Below, piece by piece: positions 7,090 through 13,923 of a DNA stretch of 23,214 nt; the stretch's first letter is position 1; every line of letters starts with the position of its first letter. Below the pieces are notes generated by a model that did not search any database, was not told the origin of the DNA, and was given only the letters and a program-made list of their open reading frames with translations. This DNA comes from Candidatus Thorarchaeota archaeon SMTZ1-83 (GTDB lineage: Archaea; Asgardarchaeota; Thorarchaeia; Thorarchaeales; Thorarchaeaceae), in assembly GCA_001563325.1 (NCBI GenBank), contig LRSK01000048.1, positions 1 to 23,214 of the forward strand. Direction: 5' to 3'. A program made the translations under genes and the position numbers.

Positions 7090-8433
7090 ATGGACCGTAC
7101 AACCTTTGGGCTGAGAATTTCCGTCGTTGAAGGGGTATTTGCCCAGATCCACATCAACCTGACATCTGGCTTGTTCTTGACAAGCCTTGCCCTTTACATA
7201 GGCCTCAACAATGTAGGCATTGGTTTCCTTTCTGCCATACCCGCCTTCTTCACGGGATGTGCCTTCTTCTCAGTCTATCTAGCCAAGTTCATGAAGAGCC
7301 GCCGCACACTGTGTGTGGTGTTCTCAGGATTTGGGCGGGGAGTGTTCTTGGTGTTTGCACTGCTGTTGATCCTGAACATCCGTGTGGACCATGGTCTATT
7401 CTTCACGCTAATCGTCCTACATAATATCTTCATGAGTCTGTCCGGTAATGCGTGGCTCTCTTGGATGAGTGATTTGGTGCCTAAAGAGGTCCGTGGGCGC
7501 TACTTCGGCATCAGGAATATGATTCTCAACGCTGTCGGTATGATGGCCAACATCGTCGGCGGACGAATCCTCGATACCTATGAATTGCTCGGCTCGCTCG
7601 GCAGGGGACTCGGGCTCCTCTATACTGGCGCTTCAGCATCTTCAACAATTGCCGCAGGCGTTCTCCGCATACAGCCTGAACCACCGATACCGAAGAAAAG
7701 GGCTCGCATCACCCAGGTATTTCTATCTCCGCTCGCGGACAAGAACTTCAGGAACCTACTCAGGTTCGTCTCTTTTTGGTATCTGCTAGCCGGCCTCGCC
7801 TCCCCTTTCTACCTTGTCCATATGCTCACCAACCTCGACATGTCTTACTCCAACATTGCCTTCTACTCAATCATCGCCAGCGTAACCAGCCTAGTCTTTC
7901 AGATTCTGTGGGGTCGAGCCATCGATCACTTCAAGTCAAAGCCAGTGCTCACGATGAACTTCTTCTGTGCAGCTTTCCTGCCGGCAATCTGGTTATTTGC
8001 ACGCAAGGATTATCTCCTACCTATCTGGATTGATGCATTCTTCACCGGCATATTCTGGTCTGGAATCAACCTCAGTCTCTTCAGCATCCTTTTCAGTCTC
8101 ACCGAGGACAAGGAACTGAAGGAAAGCTATTTTGCAGTCTTCTCAACATTTTCAGGTGTTTTTGGATTTGTGGCGTCTCTCTGTGGCGGATTCATCGCCC
8201 AAGCCCTCAGCACGACGAAGATCCATGTATTTGGCCTCACTCTGATCAATTACCATCTGCTATTCCTTTTCGCAACCTGCGCTCGACTCTGCAGTCTTCT
8301 CTTCCTGGCAACCGTCAAAGAGAGAGGCGCATATCCCACTACAGTTGCCGTCCAGCTTCTCGGTGATTATGCCCTGAGAAGACTCATCATTTACAAGGAA
8401 CTTGTACTAAACACTCTCAGGTTTCAGAGATAA
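7090..8433 (+). CDS. Major facilitator superfamily transporter
   Basis: The 447-residue product is strongly hydrophobic, with about twelve predicted membrane helices, typical of MFS secondary transporters. The loop between helices 4 and 5 carries SDLVPKEVRGRYFGIRNM, the conserved (D/S)xVPxxxRGRYFGxR signature of an uncharacterised MFS group often found in environmental bacteria, and the central loop PEPPIPKKRARIT separates the two six-helix halves. The second half has the repeated GRAIDHFKSKPVL loop (motif A-like, G-x-x-x-D-x-x-x-x-K). I chose ATG 7090, preceded by a consensus promoter, over an upstream TTG (7072). The Shine-Dalgarno site is weak (AAGA). It is divergent from an ABC exporter. 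The substrate is unknown. Confidence 0.88.
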   Translation: MDRTTFGLRISVVEGVFAQIHINLTSGLFLTSLALYIGLNNVGIGFLSAIPAFFTGCAFFSVYLAKFMKSRRTLCVVFSGFGRGVFLVFALLLILNIRVDHGLFFTLIVLHNIFMSLSGNAWLSWMSDLVPKEVRGRYFGIRNMILNAVGMMANIVGGRILDTYELLGSLGRGLGLLYTGASASSTIAAGVLRIQPEPPIPKKRARITQVFLSPLADKNFRNLLRFVSFWYLLAGLASPFYLVHMLTNLDMSYSNIAFYSIIASVTSLVFQILWGRAIDHFKSKPVLTMNFFCAAFLPAIWLFARKDYLLPIWIDAFFTGIFWSGINLSLFSILFSLTEDKELKESYFAVFSTFSGVFGFVASLCGGFIAQALSTTKIHVFGLTLINYHLLFLFATCARLCSLLFLATVKERGAYPTTVAVQLLGDYALRRLIIYKELVLNTLRFQR

Positions 8434-8525
8434 TGATCCATCCTGCACGAATTACGCACCAAGAGCTCCTACGGCCAGTATACCGGGGCAGCTCGGCCGC
8501 GTCCTTCGATTCGACCCCAGCGATG

Positions 8526-8692
8526 AGCGTCAGCAAACGCTTTGCGTAACTCGAATTGTCTCAGTCTACCCTTGGTCAACCCTGTCCCAGCTGAGCCCTG
8601 CGGATACGCCATTTTACTTCTTCCGAATGAAGGAGAGCTGCCGGAATTCATCTGTAACTGTATGTTTACCAACGTCTTATGTAAAGCGTCTA
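8526..8692. repeat. Dispersed intergenic repeat module 1, copy B
   Basis: This is the partner of 4646-4813 in the same orientation. The blocks CAAACGCTTTGCGTAACTC and GAGAGCTGCCGGA align. The complementary strand reads LRQFELRKAFADAHRWG, more protein-like than expected by chance, but no full frame remains. Confidence 0.6.
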
Positions 8693-8706
8693 CTCACTTC
8701 TTCTGA

Positions 8707-8839
8707 CTCTCCTTCGCCTACCGATTCTCCTCCTGAGTGCGGGCTCCTCTTAGTCCAACTGCGACAACATGAAGGGAAAAATCTCAGTCTAAGTGCTTAA
8801 TCGGTATGAGCTTACGGAGAAACGACACCACTCCACTGC
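8707..8839. repeat. Dispersed intergenic repeat module 2, copy B
   Basis: This is the partner of 5078-5209. The final 69 bp carry one mismatch, so the two copies were duplicated or homogenised recently compared with module 1, which is much more diverged. Confidence 0.85.
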
Positions 8840-9251
8840 ACACACCTGCCTCAACCGCCGAACAAAGCGGGACTGGGGTCAAACCTTGAAATAACGATTA
8901 ACTCTCAAGAGCAACTCGGAAATGCTTTCAGTCCCATCCAGGTCTCCATCTCCACAAAACAAACCGATACATCAATACTACTCCACATCTCCTACGGATG
9001 TGCGTGCGGATTACCCGTTGCCAGGTTGTCACAGTTGTGTCTCCCAGACTTTCTGCAATACAAGAAAATGTCTCAAAGCCGACTACAGCAGCCAAGTAGG
9101 AGATTGGAACGAAAAGTGTCGGGGCCGAGGCAGGACGCCGCCACTTCTGTCTCTCTATATCCTGCAGATGTGTGGATGTACTCCCTTTTGGTGCTTTTGA
9201 ACTACGCACAATTCCGGAGATCCTATCCTGGAATTTCCCTGAATCAGGCCG

Positions 9252-10013
9252 CTATTTCAGCAGCCACAGACTGACTGCCATTATTAGCATGCCAGTAATC
9301 ACACCAAGAATCGGCATGTGTGCAGTGTCGAAAGACTTCGCTGCGGGGACAAGTTCGTCAAGGGCAATTGCAACCATAATACCTGCAACGCCTGCAAGAA
9401 TCCAGCCAAGGACGGTAGCAGACAAAAAAGGCAGAAGCACTAACGCGGCTAACGCAGCACCAGCAGGCTCGCTCACCCCGGAGAGGAATGACCAAAGAAA
9501 CGCCTTGCGTCTGCTACCAGTGGACGCATAGACTGGGGCGGATACGGCTAAACCTTCCGGAATGTTGTGAATGGCAATCGCCACCGCAATCGCGATTCCC
9601 ACGTTCACGTCTTTGAGTGAGCCCGCAAAGGTCGCCATACCTTCAGGAAAGTTGTGAATTCCTATTCCAAACGCTACTAACAGTCCAGTGCGCTTCAGAC
9701 GCTCGACAGACCGATCGTCAGCATAGTCTTGCTGACCTATGTACTCATGAGGAACCAACAGGTCGATGAAAAAGATGCCTGCCATCCCCAAGAAAAAACC
9801 CAATAATGCTGGCAGGAATTCAATAGACTCGATGCTTCCTTGCAGCAGTTCAACAAACGATACCAAAATCATCACCCCTGCCGAGAAGCCAAGCGTAAAA
9901 CCCATGAATCGCGGACCAGGTTCTCTTACCGCAAGACCCAACACACTTCCAAAGGTCGTAGAGAGACCGGCACCCGCCGTCAGCAGCAGCGCTATACCAA
10001 CCTGATATTCCAT
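9252..10013 (-). CDS. zupT: ZIP-family zinc/divalent metal transporter
   Basis: This inner-membrane ZIP permease imports zinc and often iron or manganese. At 253 residues it is close to E. coli ZupT (257). About eight helices are apparent. The two metal-site signatures are intact: HNFPEG at 120-125 and HNIPEG at 149-154, with GVSEPAGAAL in the next helix and DELVPAA near the end, as in ZupT. The cytoplasmic loop between helices 3 and 4 (PHEYIGQQDYADDRSVERLKR) is short and acidic with a single histidine. ATG 10013 has no strong ribosome site. It is preceded by a 145-nt leader and a promoter at 10165-10192, leaving room for post-transcriptional control. Export rather than import is unlikely for this subfamily. 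Confidence 0.92.
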   Translation of the reverse strand: MEYQVGIALLLTAGAGLSTTFGSVLGLAVREPGPRFMGFTLGFSAGVMILVSFVELLQGSIESIEFLPALLGFFLGMAGIFFIDLLVPHEYIGQQDYADDRSVERLKRTGLLVAFGIGIHNFPEGMATFAGSLKDVNVGIAIAVAIAIHNIPEGLAVSAPVYASTGSRRKAFLWSFLSGVSEPAGAALAALVLLPFLSATVLGWILAGVAGIMVAIALDELVPAAKSFDTAHMPILGVITGMLIMAVSLWLLK

Positions 10014-10071
10014 TCTGGAAGTTGTCTGTATTGACGTGTGAAAGTTACCGAAAACGATCGCGCTCGGCTCT

Positions 10072-10114
10072 GGGGGTCGTTGCCTCTCTCGTTGGCGAGA
10101 TTTCTCCTCACCCC
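10072..10114 (-). promoter_or_regulatory. Possible structured leader of the zinc transporter gene
   Basis: In the transcribed leader GGGGT and ACCCC (10073-10077 with 10110-10114) can pair around an inner hairpin TCTCG/CGAGA (10087-10091 with 10096-10100, loop TTGG). It does not match a riboswitch class I can recall, and no T-run follows, so control of translation rather than termination would be the likely mode if the fold is real. Confidence 0.3.
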
Positions 10115-10164
10115 GATTTCAGTGATCTCATCTTCATACTTGGACCATATTGTGGACACGCACC

Positions 10165-10192
10165 ATTATTGCTTACTCACCGGTTTCGTCAA
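10165..10192 (-). promoter_or_regulatory. Candidate promoter for the zinc transporter gene
   Basis: On the minus strand TTGACG (10192-10187) and AATAAT (10170-10165) are spaced by 16 nt, five of six matches in each box. The expected transcript start near 10158 gives a leader of about 145 nt. Confidence 0.55.
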
Positions 10193-10257
10193 GATGAGAG
10201 ATTATCCGTGTCACTCAGACCGTGTAGGTCAATGGGAAGAAGAATGAGACGAAAGCT

Positions 10258-10494
10258 TCAGTCATCCTCCAGGATGCCGACGACTGGAAATCTGTCAAGC
10301 ATCTCGGGACCATGCGGGGCCTCAGCAAGGCTGTCAGTCAGGTCACATCCTGCATCGTGAAGCACTTGATGATTTCCGTTCTGCCAGAGAAAGCTACTTG
10401 ATACATCGTATACTTTTCCGTTGAAGCCAATGAACGCCGAAGCTCCATCCTTACCATCATACAGGACAAGCTCCTGCTTGGTGAACTTCACCAT
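10258..10494 (-). CDS. Cytochrome b5-like heme-binding domain protein
   Basis: This is a stand-alone 78-residue cytochrome b5-like heme/steroid-binding domain (COG4892 type). The order of motifs fits: FTKQELVLYDGKDG at the start, AFIGFNGKVYDVSSSFLWQNGNH, then LHDAGCDLTDSLAEAPHG and RFPVVG at the end. H46 and H61 (also H42) are the candidate axial heme ligands. There is no signal peptide or membrane anchor, so it is cytosolic. The ribosome site GGAAGGT lies about 9 nt from ATG 10494. It sits 84 nt downstream of the thioferritin-type gene, with a hairpin between them, so it may be expressed by read-through in the same oxidative-stress transcript. Electron donation to the ferritin-like protein is conceivable but unproven. 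Confidence 0.85.
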   Translation of the reverse strand: MVKFTKQELVLYDGKDGASAFIGFNGKVYDVSSSFLWQNGNHQVLHDAGCDLTDSLAEAPHGPEMLDRFPVVGILEDD

Positions 10495-10531
10495 CTTTCG
10501 ATACCTTCCGTATCCAATGCGCTAAAATGAT

Positions 10532-10566
10532 GAGGGGATTCCAAGATGTGTTCTTGAGATCCCCTC
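10532..10566 (-). terminator. Hairpin between thioferritin and cytochrome b5 genes
   Basis: GAGGGGATTCCAAGA and TCTTGAGATCCCCTC form a 15-bp stem with two internal mismatches and a five-base loop. On the minus strand it is followed by ATCATTTTAG, a weak T-run, so termination is probably partial. It may also work as a 3' stabilising structure. Confidence 0.6.
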
Positions 10567-10578
10567 AGCTCATTTTGA

Positions 10579-11130
10579 TCACTTGAGGAATTTCGACACG
10601 AACGGAGAAGTTTCCCCCCTGCGCAGGAAATGTCCTGAAGGTCCTTCGCCCAAAAACTCCGAGAACCAAGATTCGTGTTCAATTTCCTCATTCAGGATAG
10701 CCTGAGAAAGGCCGTACGTACGGTGGTCCTTTCCAGCAGTCATATTGCAGATCTGGGTATACCCTCTCACGGCACACCGCTCGGCTTCCACCAGCACCGT
10801 CAACATGGCCTTCACATCCGTTGGGTCTTTCGGCAGACTGGCAGGTGGACAGGCTGATGTATCATGGAAAGCCTTCATATCCTCAGGCACCTTACCTCCA
10901 AGTTCGTAAATACGGGGAACCAGAGCCTCGAAGTGATTCCGATCCTCGATTCGAGCAGTCTCTGCAATTTCCTTGACTGTTTCTCCTTCAAGTCCAACGA
11001 GATTGCAGCGCAGGATTGTGTAATAGTAGTAGGTGGTCAACTCAGCCGCGGCGTTCTTAACCAGCAATTCCAGTAGCTGGTCGACGTTTATCCCGGCCCT
11101 CTCTACCATCTCTCTTGCTACTTTAGCCAT
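10579..11130 (-). CDS. Thioferritin-type Dps-like (DPSL) ferritin
   Basis: The 183-residue product matches the DPSL group of four-helix ferritin-like proteins, which assemble into 12-subunit cages, oxidise Fe(II) with hydrogen peroxide and protect DNA. Iron-site residues are present: E30 in AAAELTTYYYYTILR, the E62-H66 helix (EDRNHFEALVPRIYELGG), E115 and EExxH (E148-H152). The group's hallmark cysteine pair is present as C119 and C128 in AERCAVRGYTQIC, near the iron centre. The C-terminus (PFVSKFLK) also matches the family. Start: GGAGGAGAAGA precedes ATG 11130. It lies downstream of a PerR-type regulator in the same direction, a classic peroxide-responsive arrangement. I know this family best from archaea and anaerobes such as Bacteroides, which may hint at transfer or an anaerobic lifestyle. 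Confidence 0.9.
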   Translation of the reverse strand: MAKVAREMVERAGINVDQLLELLVKNAAAELTTYYYYTILRCNLVGLEGETVKEIAETARIEDRNHFEALVPRIYELGGKVPEDMKAFHDTSACPPASLPKDPTDVKAMLTVLVEAERCAVRGYTQICNMTAGKDHRTYGLSQAILNEEIEHESWFSEFLGEGPSGHFLRRGETSPFVSKFLK

Positions 11131-11293
11131 TCTTCTCCTCCTTGTGCAAAAACATGGTTAGAAGACTACTGTGCTGTACCTGGCGCTTTATTTGGCACAA
11201 ATTACCTCCTTTTGTCGAGCGTGTGAAGGCCTGCCGTACATCAATAGCCTCCAACATCGCCCTTCTGGGCATCGACCAGTGCTCGGCAGACAT
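11123..11293 (-). CDS. Possible 56-residue ORF between perR and the ferritin gene
   Basis: A frame of 57 codons fills the whole gap. Its ATG (11293) follows the perR TGA with no spacer, and its TAA overlaps the ferritin start (ATGGCTAA). The peptide begins MSAEHWSMPRRAMLEAIDV and is basic, with one cysteine and no membrane segment. A strong AGGAGGT (11210-11204) lies inside the frame and could instead start a shorter product at TTG 11200 (same frame, 25 aa) or GTG 11198 (another frame, 10 aa). I do not recognise the sequence. It may be a real coupling peptide, a leader ORF or chance. Confidence 0.35.
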   Translation of the reverse strand: MSAEHWSMPRRAMLEAIDVRQAFTRSTKGGNLCQIKRQVQHSSLLTMFLHKEEKNG

Positions 11294-11782
11294 TCAGGAG
11301 CCAGAGAATCTCTCCAATTCATTCCCATTCACCCTGCATTCATCACATAAACCCTGTAAATGCACTGTTTTTTCAAGAACGACGAATTTCTTTTTTATTA
11401 CGACAGGCACTTCTATTTTATCATAAACATCATTATGGAAATCTATTATTCTCCCGCACCGAATGCACCTGAAGTGATGATGCAGTTGCAGTCTTGGGTC
11501 AAACCGTTTTGGATCTCCAGAGAATCCCACGATCCTGGCCAGACCAATTTTGCTGAAAGTCAGCAGGGTGTTACTCACTGTAGCAAGAGATATGTTTGGG
11601 AAGTATTTCTTGATTCTTCTGTATATGAGAGTGGCTGAAGGATGTTCCCGTGATGAGATTAACTCTCTGTAAATGGCAACTCTCTGCGGAGTCACGTTCA
11701 AGCCGTGTTGGTGACAGATACTCCTAAAGCGGTCTGATTTCTCTTCCAAACCCTGGCCTTCTGAATCGATGTCAGACTTCAT
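11294..11782 (-). CDS. perR: PerR-type peroxide-sensing Fur-family repressor
   Basis: This is a Fur-superfamily regulator of 162 residues. The winged helix spans about 28-95 (LNVTPQRVAIYRELI, SLATVSNTLLTFSKIGL). All regulatory-site ligands of Bacillus PerR (H37, D85, H91, H93, D104) and its zinc cysteines (96, 99, 136, 139) are found exactly ten positions later: H47, D95, H101, H103, D114 and C106, C109, C146, C149. The aspartate at 114, where Fur has glutamate, is the feature linked to peroxide sensing through histidine oxidation. An N-terminal extension of about ten residues explains the offset. Its promoter overlaps an inverted repeat, suggesting autoregulation, and a Dps-like ferritin gene lies directly downstream. 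The transcript appears almost leaderless. A manganese- or iron-sensing Fur is less likely given the aspartate. Confidence 0.9.
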   Translation of the reverse strand: MKSDIDSEGQGLEEKSDRFRSICHQHGLNVTPQRVAIYRELISSREHPSATLIYRRIKKYFPNISLATVSNTLLTFSKIGLARIVGFSGDPKRFDPRLQLHHHFRCIRCGRIIDFHNDVYDKIEVPVVIKKKFVVLEKTVHLQGLCDECRVNGNELERFSGS

Positions 11783-11806
11783 ACCAACTATTATACAGTA
11801 CTTGGT
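11783..11806. promoter_or_regulatory. Inverted-repeat operator candidate at the perR promoter
   Basis: This 24-bp imperfect palindrome starts ACCAACTA and ends TACTTGGT, with 9 of 12 half-site positions symmetric. It covers the -10 box and expected transcript start of perR. It is AT-rich in the middle like a Per box, and occupancy by PerR would block RNA polymerase. Confidence 0.5.
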
Positions 11807-11818
11807 TTAATTTGTCAA
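11790..11818 (-). promoter_or_regulatory. Consensus promoter for perR
   Basis: On the minus strand TTGACA (11818-11813) and TATAAT (11795-11790) are 17 nt apart, a perfect consensus. The transcript would begin at about 11783, immediately before ATG 11782. Confidence 0.85.
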
Positions 11819-12060
11819 GTAAAACTCTCGAGCCGTCAGTGTGTCTCACCGTGAGAGGTTGTGATTATTCCTTTTCCTTGCGGGGATTGCCCATCTGTGG
11901 TCGCCATCTAATTTCACCGCCTTAAAAACGGGACCCACCCCCGCTGGATTCAGAATGTGGCTTATTCATGCTTCTGTCAAGAGAACTTCTGGCCTGATGA
12001 ATCCTCACGAATTGCCTGATTACCATGAGTTCCTCAGTTATGCCCTCTCACTCCTGACAA

Positions 12061-12084
12061 AAAAATGGTCGCTGTCCCTCTTTT
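12061..12084. repeat. TGGTCGCTGTCCCTC motif, copy 2
   Basis: This is identical over 24 bp to 5211-5234 and in the same orientation. It sits 61 nt upstream of glnS, so the repeat may contribute to the glnS leader or promoter region. Confidence 0.7.
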
Positions 12085-12144
12085 CTCTTTTTGCTTGACC
12101 GGAAGGGTGGGCATGGTTTAGGATGAGGAAAGGGAGTTGCCAAA

Positions 12145-13842
12145 ATGACCAAGGATAACTCGAATGAGCCGTTGAACTTCATTCACGAAGTCATCGAGGA
12201 AGACTTGCGAACCACCAGATATGGCGGTCGAGTGCACACCCGGTTTCCGCCAGAGCCGAATGGTTACTTGCACATTGGTCACGCCAAGGCTATCTGCATC
12301 GATTTCGGTACTGCGCTCAAGTACGGTGGCCTCTGCAATCTGCGATTTGATGATACCAATCCTATGAAAGAGGAGACGACCTATGCAGAAGCGATCATGA
12401 GAGACATCCGGTGGCTTGGATTCGACTGGGAAGATCGTCTCTTCTACGCGTCTGACTATTTCGAGCAGCTCTACGAGTTTGCAGTGCAACTCATCAAGAA
12501 AGGAAAAGCTTACGTGTGTGACTTGAGTGCAGACGAGATAAGGGAATACCGCGGCACCTTGACTGAACCTGGAAGAGAGAGCCCCTACCGTCATCGTTCA
12601 GTTGAGGAGAATCTGGATTTGTTCGAACGTATGCGGAAAGGGGAGTTTCCAGATGGTTCCCGTGTTCTCCGTGCAAAGATCGACATGGCATCCGGAAACC
12701 TGAACATGCGTGATCCTGTCATGTACAGGATTCTGCGGGCGACTCATCACAGGACGGGTGATGAGTGGTGCATCTACCCGACGTACGATTTTGCCCACGG
12801 TCAGTCAGACTCCATCGAGGGGATCACCCATTCCCTGTGCGATCTTGAATTCGAAGCCCATCGCCCGCTGTACGACTGGTATCTGGATGAGTTGGAGGTT
12901 CACCATCCTCGGCAGATAGAATTCGCACGCCTCAATCTGACCTACACGGTGCTGAGCAAGCGTCGACTCCGGCAGCTGGTTGAACAGCGGTACGTGTCTG
13001 GGTGGGATGACCCACGCATGCCGACACTATCGGGCTTACGAAGACGTGGCTACACACCCGAGGCGATTCGGAATTTCTGTGAGCGCATCGGCGTCTCCAA
13101 AAGCAACAGCGTTGTTGATATGGCATTGCTCGAGCACTGCCTCCGCGAGGATTTGAACAAGAGAACTCCGAGAGTAATGGCTGTGCTCCGTCCACTTCGG
13201 GTAGTCATTGACAACTATCCAGAGGGCAAGACGGAAGAGTTAGAGGCCATAAACAATCCGGAGGATGCGAGTATGGGAACCCGAAAGGTCCCTTTTTCAC
13301 GGGTACTGTACATTGAGCGAGATGATTTTCGTGAAGAACCGCCGAAGAAGTATTTCCGCTTGGCTCCTGGGCGAGAGGTCCGCTTGCGATATGCATATTT
13401 CATAACCTGCATCGACGTCGTTAAAGACGACAGCACCGGTGAGGTCATAGAACTTCATTGCAGGTATGACCCAGAAACCAGGGGTGGTGGAGCTCCAGAT
13501 GGGCGAAGGGTAAAGGCAACATTGCACTGGGTTTCGGCTGCCCATGCGGTCGAAGCAGAAGTGCGTTTGTATGATCATCTGTTCATGAAGCTGAATCCTG
13601 ATGATGTCACGGAAGGTGAAGATTTCACGTCCAATTTGAATTCGAGCTCATTGGAGGTACTGACATCGTGCCGTCTTGAACCAAGTCTGCAAGACGCAGC
13701 CCCTGGCAGTCGGTACCAGTTCGAGAGAAACGGCTACTTCTGCGTCGATACCGCCACTTCAGCCGGAGGCAAACCGGTTTTCAACCGTACAGCGTCTCTG
13801 CGTGATACCTGGGCAAAGATCGAAAAATCCCAGAAGAGCTGA
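12145..13842 (+). CDS. glnS: Glutaminyl-tRNA synthetase
   Basis: This cytosolic class I synthetase attaches glutamine to tRNA-Gln. The 565-residue length is close to E. coli GlnRS (554). The ATP-site motif HIGH is at 43-46 within [15 protein letters not shown], and the KMSKS counterpart is VLSKR near 269-273. The glutamine-specific blocks [29 protein letters not shown] and [15 protein letters not shown] are all intact, and the C-terminal beta-barrel anticodon domain is complete. The ribosome site AAAGGGAG precedes ATG 12145. Many bacteria lack GlnRS and make Gln-tRNA by amidation, so its presence says this lineage has direct charging. It is convergent with the RND gene, with 81 nt between their ends and no clear terminator. 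Function is secure. Confidence 0.97.
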   Translation: MTKDNSNEPLNFIHEVIEEDLRTTRYGGRVHTRFPPEPNGYLHIGHAKAICIDFGTALKYGGLCNLRFDDTNPMKEETTYAEAIMRDIRWLGFDWEDRLFYASDYFEQLYEFAVQLIKKGKAYVCDLSADEIREYRGTLTEPGRESPYRHRSVEENLDLFERMRKGEFPDGSRVLRAKIDMASGNLNMRDPVMYRILRATHHRTGDEWCIYPTYDFAHGQSDSIEGITHSLCDLEFEAHRPLYDWYLDELEVHHPRQIEFARLNLTYTVLSKRRLRQLVEQRYVSGWDDPRMPTLSGLRRRGYTPEAIRNFCERIGVSKSNSVVDMALLEHCLREDLNKRTPRVMAVLRPLRVVIDNYPEGKTEELEAINNPEDASMGTRKVPFSRVLYIERDDFREEPPKKYFRLAPGREVRLRYAYFITCIDVVKDDSTGEVIELHCRYDPETRGGGAPDGRRVKATLHWVSAAHAVEAEVRLYDHLFMKLNPDDVTEGEDFTSNLNSSSLEVLTSCRLEPSLQDAAPGSRYQFERNGYFCVDTATSAGGKPVFNRTASLRDTWAKIEKSQKS

Positions 13843-13923
13843 GCGGGGAGACCGAGTCGATCTCGGCGCGCAGTCAGGACCAGTGCCCTTCCCCAAAGAT
13901 CCAACATTGCTGCCACCTTCTCA

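Larger units (their letters stand above)
8434..9251. other. Gene-poor interval with repeat modules
   Basis: There is no supportable gene here; the frames at 8469-8672, 8922-9200 and 8928-9209 lack ribosome sites or recognisable domains. The left half is repeat: module 1 copy B at 8526-8692 and module 2 copy B at 8707-8839. Immediately after, at about 8870-8892, is ACTGGGGTCAAACCTTGAAAT, a sequence type I associate with REP/RAYT-like dispersed repeats in environmental genomes (from memory, not checked). For the remaining 350 bp to the end of the zinc transporter gene I see no structure. Confidence 0.6.
11783..12144. other. Gap between perR and glnS
   Basis: The perR promoter and operator lie at the left end. 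From about 11974 there is repeat-like sequence: CTGTCAAGAGAACTTC resembles 4868-4885, and 12061-12084 is an exact copy of 5211-5234. For glnS only a weak promoter could be proposed (TTGACC at 12095-12100 with a poor -10 around 12118). No gene is seen. Confidence 0.6.

Noticed and set aside
8500..8530. TTCGATTCGACCCC resembling a tRNA T-arm
   Set aside because: No matching acceptor stem, D-arm or anticodon arm can be placed around it.
8928..9209. Minus-strand frame of 93 codons downstream of the zinc transporter
   Set aside because: GTG start without ribosome site, arginine-rich composition and no recognisable domain; probably chance in a repeat-rich gap.
13843..13923. CCGAG-TCGAT-CTCGG hairpin as glnS terminator
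   Set aside because: Only a 5-bp stem and no T-run on either strand.
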